Of a DNA stretch of 64,000 bases, positions 49,197-57,685 are shown piece after piece. Under the pieces are notes generated by a model. It did not search any database. It saw nothing but the letters and a program-made list of their open reading frames with translations, and was not told where the DNA came from. The DNA lies in assembly GCF_001307275.1 (NCBI RefSeq), contig NZ_CP012831.1, forward strand, positions 5,014,501 to 5,078,500, in the 5' to 3' direction. Positions within the stretch are counted from its first letter, which is position 1, and each line of letters opens with the position of its first letter. This DNA comes from Pseudomonas fluorescens (lineage in GTDB: Bacteria > Pseudomonadota > Gammaproteobacteria > Pseudomonadales > Pseudomonadaceae). A program made the translations under genes and the position numbers.

Positions 49197-50855
49197 TCAG
49201 AACCGGGTGAATTCCGATTCGTCCGGAGCGCTGGCCATGTTGTAGGCAAACGCCTTGGGCATGATCGGTGCCGGTGCCCGCGCCGGTTTGCGGCCGGAGG
49301 AGCCTGGGGTGTTGTCGACCCTGGCAACTTGCACAGCAGACTTGGGCGGCGTGTCCAGGGTGAAGAAGCTCATGGCCTGTTGCAGCTGTTCGGCCTGGCT
49401 GCTCATTTCCTCGGCGGTGGCGGCCAGCTCTTCGCTGCTGGAGGCGTTCTGCTGGGTCACCTGGTTGAGCTGGGTCATGGCGGTGTTGATCTGCGCCACA
49501 CCGGCGGCCTGTTCTTCGGAGGCGGCGCTGATTTCCTGCACCAGGTCCGAGGTCTTGTTGATCGAGGGGACCATCTCGTTGAGCAGGTTCCCAGCCTTTT
49601 CCGCCATATCGACGCTGCTGGAGGACAGCTCGCCGATTTCCTGGGCGGCCACCTGGCTGCGTTCGGCCAGCTTGCGCACTTCGGCGGCGACCACGGCGAA
49701 GCCTTTGCCGTGTTCACCGGCGCGGGCTGCCTCGATGGCAGCGTTGAGCGCCAGCAGGTTGGTCTGGTAGGCGATGTCGTCGATGATGCTGATGCGCTGG
49801 GCGATTTTCTTCATCGCCACCACGGTCTGCTGCACCGATTCGCCGCCGTCGGTGGCTTCCTTGGCGGCTTTGCTGGCCATGCCATCGGTGACCTTGGCGT
49901 TCTCGGTGTTCTGGTTGATGCTGGCGCTCATCTGCTCGATGGACGCACTGGTTTCCTCGACACTGGCCGCCTGCTCGCTGGTGGCCTGGCTCATCGATTG
50001 CGCGGTGGCGCTGACTTCTTCGGAAGCACTGGCCAGGTTGTCCGCAGCGTTACGCACTTCGCCAATGATGTGCGAGAGCTTGCCGATCATGTTCTGCATG
50101 GCGTTGAGCACCATGCCGGTTTCGTCTTTGGAGCCGCCTTCGATTTTTGCGTTCAGGTTGCCTTCGGCCAATTGCTCGGCGACGGTCGCGGCCTGTTTCA
50201 AGGGGCGGGAGATGATGCGCGAGATGAACAGCGCCAGGCCCAGGCCCACCAGCAGGGCGGCAATCAGCGCGACGATGATCGACAGGCGCGATTTCTCAAA
50301 CAGCGCTGCGCCACGCTCGCTGGCGGCGCCAGCGCCGGCGTCATTGAGTTCCACCAGTTTTTGCAGGTCGTTGACCACCAGATCGAATTGACGCTTGGAT
50401 TCGCCCTTGAGCAGTGCATGGGCTTGCTCGGTCAGGTTTTGCCGAGACAGCGCAAGCAGGTCCTTGCTGACGGCGAGGTAAGCGACCCAGTCATTGCGGG
50501 TGGTTTCGAACAGCTGGCGATCTTCCGCGCTGGAGAGCAGTTTTTCATAGGTCGCCATGCGGGTTTCAAACCCCTTTTTGGCTTCTTCCGCTTCTTGTTC
50601 GACAGTGAGGCGTTCTTGTTCGGAATCGGCGGTAATGTGGCGGTTTTCCTTGAGGCGATAGTTTGCCCCGTAGAAACGCATGCCCGAGGCCGCACGCATG
50701 GACGGCATCCAGTTTTCCCGGATCTCGACGGTGGTGCTGTTCACCTCGCCCAGTTGGATGATCGCGAACACCCCCATGACGGCGGTCAGGGCCAGCACCA
50801 CAAGAAATGAAGTGATCAGTTTGGTGGCGATTCTAAGATCGTAGAACCATTTCAT
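49197..50855 (-). CDS. methyl-accepting chemotaxis protein with 4HB sensor and C-terminal CheR-type pentapeptide
   Basis: A 552-residue receptor. Helix 1 at about 12-32, a periplasmic four-helix-bundle domain (about 34-188, HB_MCP type), helix 2 (about 190-212), HAMP (213-265) and the signalling hairpin with DIAYQTNLLALNAAIEAARA. A Pro/Ala-rich linker of about 35 residues ends in EFTRF (548-552), which fits the aromatic-xx-aromatic pattern of CheR/CheB docking pentapeptides. It lies inside the Che operon and is its own receptor. Confidence 0.93.
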   Translation of the reverse strand: MKWFYDLRIATKLITSFLVVLALTAVMGVFAIIQLGEVNSTTVEIRENWMPSMRAASGMRFYGANYRLKENRHITADSEQERLTVEQEAEEAKKGFETRMATYEKLLSSAEDRQLFETTRNDWVAYLAVSKDLLALSRQNLTEQAHALLKGESKRQFDLVVNDLQKLVELNDAGAGAASERGAALFEKSRLSIIVALIAALLVGLGLALFISRIISRPLKQAATVAEQLAEGNLNAKIEGGSKDETGMVLNAMQNMIGKLSHIIGEVRNAADNLASASEEVSATAQSMSQATSEQAASVEETSASIEQMSASINQNTENAKVTDGMASKAAKEATDGGESVQQTVVAMKKIAQRISIIDDIAYQTNLLALNAAIEAARAGEHGKGFAVVAAEVRKLAERSQVAAQEIGELSSSSVDMAEKAGNLLNEMVPSINKTSDLVQEISAASEEQAAGVAQINTAMTQLNQVTQQNASSSEELAATAEEMSSQAEQLQQAMSFFTLDTPPKSAVQVARVDNTPGSSGRKPARAPAPIMPKAFAYNMASAPDESEFTRF

Positions 50856-50888
50856 TGGGAAGTACCTCTCCATGGAAGTGCTAAAGCG

Positions 50889-52997
50889 TCAGCGAGCGTT
50901 GGCTTGTTGTAATTGAGTCGGGGTGTAGCGGTTTTCTGTCTGGGCGATCTGGGTGAGCAATGCCGGTACGTCGAGAATCAACGCCACGGCACCGCTGCCC
51001 AGGATGGTCGAGCCACTGATGCCGCGAAGGGCGCCAAACAGCTTGCCCAGCGGTTTGATCACGGTCTGGAATTCACCCAGCAAGTCATCCACCACCAGCC
51101 CGGCCTTGAGTTCGGCGTAGCGCACCACCACCACGTTCTGCCGACGCGCGGCCGGGCCTTCGTGGCTGAAGTGATCGCGCAGGTAGACCAGGGGCAGCAC
51201 CTCGCCGCGCAGGTCGAGGTAGCCTTGCTCGCGGCTGGCGAGCCCATCGTCTTCGCTCAGCTCGATACATTCCTGGACCATGTCCAGCGGAATCACATAG
51301 GTCGACTGACCGATGCCCACCAGGAAGCCATTGATGATCGCCAGGGTCAGCGGCAGGCGGATGCGCACCACGGTGCCCTTGCCGGGCTGGCTGTCCAGGT
51401 CGACGGTGCCGCGCAGCAGGGTGATGTTGCGCTTGACCACGTCCATGCCCACGCCACGCCCCGAAAGGTTGGTCACGGCCTGGGCGGTGGAAAAGCCGGG
51501 TTCGAAAATCAGGTTGTAGATTTCCTGGTCGGTGGGGCTGGCACCTGGCTGCACCAGGCCACGCTCCTGGGCTTTTTCCAGGATCCGGTCACGGTTCAGG
51601 CCGGCCCCGTCGTCGGCGATTTCCAGCACGATGCTGCCGGAGTCGTGATACGCGTTGAGGTGCAAGTGCCCCTTGACCGATTTGCCGGCCGCCAGCCGGG
51701 CCTCGGCGGTTTCTATGCCGTGGTCCATGGCGTTGCGCAGCAGGTGCATGAGCGGGTCGCCGATTTTTTCCACCACGGTCTTGTCCAGCTCGGTCTCCGC
51801 GCCGCTGATGATCAGGTCGATGTCCTTGCCCAGTTCCTGGCTGACATCACGCACCACCCGACGGAAGCGGTTGAAGGTTTCGCCAATGGGGATCATGCGC
51901 AGGCGCAGGGCGCCGTCGAGGATTTCTTCCACCAGCCCGGAGACAGACGAGGTGGCTTCCTGCAACGGGTCGTTGTGGCAGGTGCGGGCCAGCAGGCTGG
52001 CGCCGGCGCTGGCGATGACCAGTTCGCCCACCAGGTTGATCAACTCGTCGAGCTTGTCGGCGTTGACCCGTACGTAGGTGCCGTCCTTGGCCTTGCTGTC
52101 GCTGGTCACCGCTTGTTTGTCGGTGGCGATCTGGGCGGGCATGCGCGGCGTCTTGCGCTGGTCGGACAGCAACTCGCCAGTGGCGACCAACGCGGTGGTT
52201 TCTTCGGCCGGTTCCGGTGATGTGGTCACCAGGCCGGTGTTGGCCAGGGGCGCGATGTCGTCATCCTGGGCAACGATCTCGATCTCGCAGTCTTCCCGGA
52301 CGAAATCGAACACTTCGTTGATCGCCCCGTGGCTGGCGGCCGAGCGAAACGCGATGTCGAAGCCCAGGTAGCAGGACTCCGCGTCCCAGGCATCGGCGGC
52401 GGGCAGGGCGTCGGTCAGGGTGGTGAGGTCGACGATTTCACCCAGGGTTTGCAGGTAGCGCAGGAACGACAGCGGGTCCATGCCATTGCGGAACACGTCC
52501 TGGCCGAAGCGCAGGGAAAGGTGCCAGAGGCGCGTTTCGCCGGGCTCGCGGGTTTCGGTGTCCTGCGCAGGCGTTGGGGCCGCGGTCGGCGAGGGCGCCT
52601 GGTATTCCTGCAGGATCTGGCACAGCTCCACTTCCCGTTGCAGGGCCGGCGGCGGCAGTGCTCCGCCCTGGTTGGCGGCCACGTTGATCAGTTCCAGCAT
52701 GTGGTCGCTGGACTTGAGCAACACCGCAATCAGGCCGGCGTCCACCTCGACGCTGCCGTTGCGCAGGCGGTCGAGCACGTCTTCGACGATGTGGGTAAAG
52801 CTGACGATGGGTTCCAGGCCAAACAGCCCGGCCGAACCCTTGATCGTGTGGGCCGCCCGGAAGATCGCACCGATGGCGTCATCGTCGCCGGGGTCGGTTT
52901 CCAGTTGCAGCAGCGACTCTTCCATCGCCTGCAACTGTTCCCGTGCCTCGACGATGAAGGTCTGTTGTGCCTGATCGAGATTGATGCTCACGCTCAT
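50889..52997 (-). CDS. cheA: chemotaxis histidine kinase CheA
   Basis: A 702-residue CheA: HPt domain with phosphorylated His50 (FRAAHTIKGSAGLFG), a long variable region where P2 lies (about 130-310), dimerisation helices (LDELINLVGELVIASAG), HATPase (LLRNAMDHGIETAEAR, DDGAGLNRDRILEKA, SGRGVGMDVVK) and a CheW-like domain at the end. It phosphorylates CheY and CheB of the cluster. The ATG used is 52997; the frame is open from 53045. Confidence 0.95.
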   Translation of the reverse strand: MSVSINLDQAQQTFIVEAREQLQAMEESLLQLETDPGDDDAIGAIFRAAHTIKGSAGLFGLEPIVSFTHIVEDVLDRLRNGSVEVDAGLIAVLLKSSDHMLELINVAANQGGALPPPALQREVELCQILQEYQAPSPTAAPTPAQDTETREPGETRLWHLSLRFGQDVFRNGMDPLSFLRYLQTLGEIVDLTTLTDALPAADAWDAESCYLGFDIAFRSAASHGAINEVFDFVREDCEIEIVAQDDDIAPLANTGLVTTSPEPAEETTALVATGELLSDQRKTPRMPAQIATDKQAVTSDSKAKDGTYVRVNADKLDELINLVGELVIASAGASLLARTCHNDPLQEATSSVSGLVEEILDGALRLRMIPIGETFNRFRRVVRDVSQELGKDIDLIISGAETELDKTVVEKIGDPLMHLLRNAMDHGIETAEARLAAGKSVKGHLHLNAYHDSGSIVLEIADDGAGLNRDRILEKAQERGLVQPGASPTDQEIYNLIFEPGFSTAQAVTNLSGRGVGMDVVKRNITLLRGTVDLDSQPGKGTVVRIRLPLTLAIINGFLVGIGQSTYVIPLDMVQECIELSEDDGLASREQGYLDLRGEVLPLVYLRDHFSHEGPAARRQNVVVVRYAELKAGLVVDDLLGEFQTVIKPLGKLFGALRGISGSTILGSGAVALILDVPALLTQIAQTENRYTPTQLQQANAR

Positions 52998-53019
52998 TTC
53001 CTTTGTCGTGTCCGGCGTC

Positions 53020-53304
53020 CTAGGCAACCAGGTTGCACAGGGCAAGTGTCTCCGTGACGGCCTGGCTTTGGCCGGTCAGTGTCAGTTGGGTCCCGGCCCG
53101 GGAGGCCTCGCGCTGCACCATCAGCAGCAGTTGCAGGCCAGCACCGTCCATCTCGGTGATCTGCGACAGATCGAGGGCCATTCGCGGCGTTGCCCCCAGG
53201 TGCGGCAGCCACTGCGCGGCCAGCTCGGCCGCGGTGTAGATCGTCAGCTCGCCGTCGATGTGCACCTGGGCGGTGTCATCCTGTGCTTCGTAGTGCAACG
53301 GCAT
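53020..53304 (-). CDS. STAS domain protein of the Che operon
   Basis: A 94-residue anti-sigma-antagonist-like STAS domain (VHIDGELTIYTAAELAAQWL, MALDLSQITEMDGAGLQLLL). The phosphorylated Ser of SpoIIAA-type proteins, normally in DSSGL or DSAGL, is Gly54 here (D53-G-A-G-L57), so switching by Ser phosphorylation is unlikely. It lies between cheY and cheA (15 nt and 22 nt gaps). Its role in chemosensory signalling is unknown. Confidence 0.9.
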   Translation of the reverse strand: MPLHYEAQDDTAQVHIDGELTIYTAAELAAQWLPHLGATPRMALDLSQITEMDGAGLQLLLMVQREASRAGTQLTLTGQSQAVTETLALCNLVA

Positions 53305-53319
53305 CGGAGCCTCCGGCTA

Positions 53320-53688
53320 TCAAGGAAGGATCAGCTTGGATACCGCCGCCAGCATCTGCGCTGGCTGGAACGGCTTGACCACCCAGGCCTTGGCCCCGGC
53401 GGCCTGGCCTTCCTGTTTCTTCGATTCCTGGGATTCGGTGGTGAGCATGATGATCGGCGTGAACTTGTAGCTGGCCAGCTTCTTGACCTCCTTGACGAAG
53501 GTGATGCCGTCCATGTTGGGCATGTTCACGTCACTGATGATCAGGTGCACTTTCTGGCCGTTGAGCTTGCCCAGCGCGTCCTTGCCGTCGCTGGCTTCGA
53601 TCACGTCATAGCCGGCACTTTTCAACGCGATGCCGACCACCTGCCGAACGCTCGCGGAGTCGTCGACAACCAATACACTTTTAGCCAT
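53320..53688 (-). CDS. cheY: CheY-like response regulator
   Basis: A 122-residue single receiver domain: Asp9, Asp10, phospho-acceptor Asp53 (IISDVNMPNMDG), Thr in MLTTES and Lys in VVKPF. It is the output of CheA in this cluster. AGGAG precedes the ATG. It need not act on the flagellar switch, because second Che clusters often control other targets. Confidence 0.93.
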   Translation of the reverse strand: MAKSVLVVDDSASVRQVVGIALKSAGYDVIEASDGKDALGKLNGQKVHLIISDVNMPNMDGITFVKEVKKLASYKFTPIIMLTTESQESKKQEGQAAGAKAWVVKPFQPAQMLAAVSKLILP

Positions 53689-53699
53689 GAGCGGCTCTC

Positions 53700-54917
53700 C
53701 TAAAAGAAGGTTATTTCCTGTGAAGTCTGTTGCGCGCTCGAGTCGCCGTGGTGATTGCGGCGCTGCTCGTCGGTGGCGTAAGTGGTTTCCATGCGCGCCA
53801 GCCATTGGCGGGCATCGATGGAGACGGCCTGGTCGGGCGACTGACTGGCCTGCTGCAGATGCACATGCAGGTCCTCTATGTTGTCGCGCACGTGGCTGAG
53901 GATCTGGCTGACCCGATCCTGGAATTGCAGGCTGACCAGCACCTCGGTGAGTTCATCGCGGATGCCGAAGCTTTCCCGTTGCAGCATGTCGGCCGAATCG
54001 GCCAGTCGGCCGGTGACACTCTTGAAGCGCTCCAGCACCTGCTGGATGCTTTGCTCGGAGGCACTGACCGAATGGCTGTCCTGGTCCGCGCCGCTGGAGG
54101 CGGCATGCACCAGTTGGGTGATGGCGGTGTTGATGATGTCGACCTTGGCCGACATCTGCTGGCCGGTCTCGCTGGACTTGCTCGAGAGGCTGCGCACGGC
54201 GTCGGCCACCACCGCAAACCCACGCCCGGCCTCGCCGGCACGGGCGGCTTCGATGGCGGCGTTGAGGGCCAGCAGGTTGGTCTGTGCGGCAATCGCCGCG
54301 ACGTCGGCGGCCATGGTCCGCAGCTCGCCGGTATAGGCCGTCAGGTTGCGCACCTGGGCCAGGGTTTCGTCGCGGCTGGCCTGGGTGGCCTTCAGGGAGT
54401 CGATGACCTTGACCAGTTCACCTTCGCTTTGGGCCAGCACCTGCACGGCGCCGCCACCGCTGCTGCCGGCCAGTTCACCGGCGGCCAATTGCGAGGCTTG
54501 CACGGTGTCTTCCAGGCGTGACGAAATGCCAGTGAAGCGGCTGGTCAGTGAGACGATCGCGGTCTCGGTCTGCTGCCGGGAGCTTTCGACCTGCTTGGCC
54601 CAGATCGGCATGGCACCGAGGATGACGTCGTTGAGTTGTGCGTTGGTTTTAAGGGCCAGGTGCTCGCTGCCTTGCAGGTCGTGGCGGGCCATGGCGGCGG
54701 CGAGGGCGCTGTCGAACTGCTGGCGTTGCGAACGCGCACCCCATACGCCAGCACCGACGCCCAAGACCACGATCGCCACACTCAAACCGATGTTTTGCCC
54801 ACTCGTGCCATTGAGCGCCAGCACGCCAATGCTCGCGGCGATGGCCACCAGCACGGTGCTCCAGAGAATGCGTGGTTGTGATTGGGAAAGGGAATGACCG
54901 TGAGAGTACGACGTCAT
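53700..54917 (-). CDS. methyl-accepting chemotaxis protein without periplasmic domain
   Basis: A 405-residue receptor with two close N-terminal helices (about 18-36 and 43-60) joined by a 6-8 residue loop, so no extracellular sensor. A predicted coiled region follows and the signalling tip VAAIAAQTNLLALNAAIEAA. The C-terminus ends EITFF. No HAMP motif is obvious. It is the first gene of the operon, with AAGGA upstream. It probably senses an internal or membrane signal. CttP-like receptors head the comparable P. aeruginosa cluster. Confidence 0.88.
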   Translation of the reverse strand: MTSYSHGHSLSQSQPRILWSTVLVAIAASIGVLALNGTSGQNIGLSVAIVVLGVGAGVWGARSQRQQFDSALAAAMARHDLQGSEHLALKTNAQLNDVILGAMPIWAKQVESSRQQTETAIVSLTSRFTGISSRLEDTVQASQLAAGELAGSSGGGAVQVLAQSEGELVKVIDSLKATQASRDETLAQVRNLTAYTGELRTMAADVAAIAAQTNLLALNAAIEAARAGEAGRGFAVVADAVRSLSSKSSETGQQMSAKVDIINTAITQLVHAASSGADQDSHSVSASEQSIQQVLERFKSVTGRLADSADMLQRESFGIRDELTEVLVSLQFQDRVSQILSHVRDNIEDLHVHLQQASQSPDQAVSIDARQWLARMETTYATDEQRRNHHGDSSAQQTSQEITFF

Positions 54918-55234
54918 GGTTCGGTCCTTGAACAGTGTTGCTAACAGGTTATTTGCGAATAACTGGTTATCTGCAAGGCCGGTACGGTCTTGAGGACCAG
55001 TCGTCCGATTTCGACAAAAGTAATGGCACAGTGATATCTAAGAATAGACGAGATTGGGAGATTGTCGAGATGGCCTGACTTGTGGAAATCCCCTGGCGAG
55101 GGCGCTTGCCCCGCTGGGGCGTGGGGCGAGCCTGGTATTGGCACGCCACGAAAACGGACATCTTCTGAAACAGAATCCATGGATTGAGCTAAATTACCCC
55201 GCATCGGATTTTCGAACCTGCCATCAGAGTCCCC
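54918..55234. promoter_or_regulatory. divergent control region of the Che operon and MATE gene
   Basis: This 317-bp gap holds the promoters for the minus-strand Che operon and the plus-strand MATE gene. GTTATTTGCGAATAACTGGTTAT (read as GTTATTTGCG and AATAACTGG) near 54948 forms an imperfect dyad. CTGGCGAGGGCGCTTGCCCC near 55092 is a degenerate REP half. Confidence 0.4.
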
Positions 55235-56582
55235 ATGCCGACCCAGCCCCTCTGGAAAACCTATCTCCTGTTCCTGATCCCCATGGTCCTGTCCAACTTC
55301 CTGCAGTCCATGTCCGGCACGTTCAACAGCATCTACATCGGCCAGATGCTCGGCACCCAGGCATTGGCGTCGGTGTCGGGCATGTTTCCCATCGTGTTTT
55401 TCTTTATCGCTTTGGTGATCGGCCTGGGCGCGGGGGCGGGGGTGTTGATCGGGCAGGCCTACGGCGCCGGCGAAACCGGCACGGTGAAGGCGATTGCCGG
55501 TTCGACCTTGTTGCTGGGGGCGATCATTGGCCTGGTGGCGGCGGTGCTTGGCAGTGTCTTTGCGCGTCAGGCGTTGCAAGGGCTCGGCACGCCGGCCGAT
55601 GTGTTGGAGGACGCCGTTTCCTATGCCCGGGTCATGCTGTGGATCCTGCCGATGTTGCTGGTATTCGTGCTGTTCACCCAACTGCTGCGCGGGGTGAGCG
55701 ATACGGTGTCACCGATGTTGGCGCTGCTGGTGTCCACCAGTGTCGGGCTGCTGCTCACGCCAGCGTTGATTCGCGGCTGGCTGGGGTTGCCGCAGATGGG
55801 CATCCAGAGCGCGGCATGGGCGGGGCTGGCGGGGGACGACGTCGGCAATGCTGATGCTGGCGTGGCGCCTGAGTCGCCGCGAGCATGCCCTGGCGCCGGA
55901 CCGTGCGTTGTTCGCGGCGATGCGCCTGGACAGGGACATCCTCGGCAAGGTGCTGCGCATCGGCCTGCCCACCGGGTTGCAGATGGTGGTGATCTCGTTG
56001 TCGGAGTTGGTGATCCTGGCGCTGGTCAATCGCCACGGCTCCCAGGCCACGGCGGCCTACGGCGCGGTGACGCAGATCGTCAACTACGTGCAGTTTCCGG
56101 CGCTGTCGATTGCCATCACCGCCTCGATCCTCGGCGCCCAGGCCATCGGTGCTGGCCGCCTGGAGCGCCTGGGGCCGATCCTGCGCACGGGGCTGGCATT
56201 CAACCTCTGGCTCACCGGTGGGCTGGTGCTCCTGGGCTATCTGTTGTCCCACTGGCTGCTGGGGCTGTTCATCACGGATCCGGCGGCGCGGGTCCAGGCC
56301 GAACACTTGCTGCATATCATGCTCTGGAGCTTGCTGGTGTTCGGTTTCCAGGCGATCGTCGGCGGCATCATGCGCGCCAGCGGCACGGTGCTGGTGCCGG
56401 TCGCCATCTCGATTTTCTGTATCGTCGCCGTGCAAGTGCCGGCCGCGTATCTGCTGGACGCGCACTTCGGGTTGCAAGGGGTGTGGATGGCGTTCCCGGT
56501 GGCTTACTTGAGCATGCTGTTGTTGCAGACGCTGTACTACAAGCGGGTCTGGCAGCATCAGCCGATCGAGCGGTTGGTGTAA
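55235..56582 (+). pseudogene. MATE family efflux transporter gene, frameshifted
   Basis: The first frame (to about 55830) gives the N-terminal half of a MATE exporter (WKTYLLFLIPMVLSNFLQSM, VSGMFPIVFFFIALVIGLGA). The second (from about 55835 to 56582) gives the rest (IGLPTGLQMVVISLSELVIL, AFPVAYLSMLLLQTLYYKR). A run of five G at 55831-55835, where four would keep the frame (GCG GGG ACG ACG), joins them. Apart from this the 449-residue protein is complete. Mutation, phase variation or sequencing error are all possible. Confidence 0.85.
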
Positions 56583-56602
56583 TCAACCCACCACCGGACC
56601 CT

Positions 56603-56690
56603 GTGGGAGCGAGCTTGCTCGCGATGGCGGTGGGTCAATCAATATCAATATTGGTTGACTTGACGCTATCGCGAGCAAGCTCGCTCCCAC
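56603..56690. repeat. REP pair
   Basis: GTGGGAGCGAGCTTGCTCGC and its complement face each other around an AT-rich 40-nt spacer, in the gap between the MATE and HAD genes. Confidence 0.88.
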
Positions 56691-56753
56691 AAGGGTTCGG
56701 TGCCTGGCGATGTTACAGTGGCCGTCACCCGCCACGCCGCCACCGAGGATCCG

Positions 56754-57422
56754 ATGCCTGCCAGTCTTACCACCCACATCGCCTACCGCGCCTTCCTGTT
56801 CGACATGGACGGCACCTTGCTCACCTCCATCGCCGCCGCCGAGCGGATCTGGACCCGCTGGGCCCTGCGCCACGGCGTGGATGTGGCGACGTTCCTGCCG
56901 ACGATCCACGGCATGCGCGCCATCGACACCATCGCTCGCCAGCATCTGCCAGGGGTGGATGCCCAGGCCGAGGCCGAGCGGATCACCCGCGAGGAAATCG
57001 AAGACGTGGAAGGCGTGGAGCCAGTGAAGGGGGCGGCTGCGTTTCTGCATAGCCTGCCGCCAGAGCGATGGGCAATCGTCACCTCAGCGCCCATGGCATT
57101 GGCCTTGCGGCGTATGGAAGCGGCGGGAATCCCGCGCCCGGCAGTGATGGTCACCGCCGAGGATGTGAATGACGGCAAGCCCAACCCCGCCTGCTATCGC
57201 CTGGCGGCCGAACGCCTGCAGGTGACGCCCCGGGAGTGTCTGGTGTTTGAAGACGCCGAGGCCGGTATTCGGGCAGGCGAGGCCGCCGGGGCCGATGTGA
57301 TGGTGGTGACGGCAACGCACACGCACCCCGTGGTCACCCTTCATCCGCAGATCAAGGATTACCTCGGGCTAGGCATTGAGGTGGATGAGGCTGGCCTGAT
57401 GCGGCTGCTTCCGATTCTATGA
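56754..57422 (+). CDS. HAD-superfamily phosphatase
   Basis: A 222-residue HAD hydrolase of the beta-phosphoglucomutase-like group (YfbT/glycerol-3-phosphatase style). Motif I is FDMDGTLL with nucleophile and acid Asp (residues about 17-21), motif II is IVTSAP, motif III includes the Lys in NDGKPNPACY, and motif IV is FEDAEAG. The helical cap lies between about 25 and 85. It should remove phosphate from a sugar or polyol phosphate. ATG 56754 follows a GAGGAT. Confidence 0.88.
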   Translation: MPASLTTHIAYRAFLFDMDGTLLTSIAAAERIWTRWALRHGVDVATFLPTIHGMRAIDTIARQHLPGVDAQAEAERITREEIEDVEGVEPVKGAAAFLHSLPPERWAIVTSAPMALALRRMEAAGIPRPAVMVTAEDVNDGKPNPACYRLAAERLQVTPRECLVFEDAEAGIRAGEAAGADVMVVTATHTHPVVTLHPQIKDYLGLGIEVDEAGLMRLLPIL

Positions 57423-57438
57423 CCGCCGCAGAACACTT

Positions 57439-57526
57439 GTGGGAGCGAGCTTGCTCGCGATAGTGGTGGTTCAGCCTGCATCGATGCTGAATGTACCGGC
57501 GCCATCGCGAGCAAGCTCGCTCCCAC
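57439..57526. repeat. REP pair, first of a tandem
   Basis: Same REP type as at 56603, with spacer GGTTCAGCCTGCATCGATGC. The whole 88-bp pair is repeated almost exactly 46 nt later. Confidence 0.9.
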
Positions 57527-57572
57527 AGTTTTTAAGTCGTTCACCGGCATTGCAGCCACCACAAATCCCCCT

Positions 57573-57660
57573 GTGGGAGCGAGCTTGCTCGCGATAGCGG
57601 TGGTTCAGCCTGCATCGATGCTGAATGTACCGGCGCCATTGCGAGCAAGCTCGCTCCCAC
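57573..57660. repeat. REP pair, second of a tandem
   Basis: Second copy of the 88-bp unit at 57439 with two base changes (GATAGCGG for GATAGTGG, CATTGCGAG for CATCGCGAG). It ends 25 nt before the ppnN stop. Confidence 0.9.
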
Positions 57661-57685
57661 ATTGGATCTGTGGTGCTCTGCTAGG

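Noticed and set aside
48591..50810. 739-codon open frame antisense to the receptor and cheW genes
   Set aside because: The minus strand encodes complete CheW and MCP proteins; the plus frame is His/Gly-rich shadow sequence.
50913..52220. 435-codon open frame antisense to cheA
   Set aside because: Shadow of CheA with no motif or ribosome site.
55836..57052. Read-through of the first MATE frame past 55836 as a longer protein
   Set aside because: After the G run the frame no longer resembles any transporter, while the alternate frame continues the MATE family perfectly.
56603..57660. REP clusters as a possible CRISPR array
   Set aside because: Units are inverted pairs without regular spacers or cas genes; they are typical REP elements.
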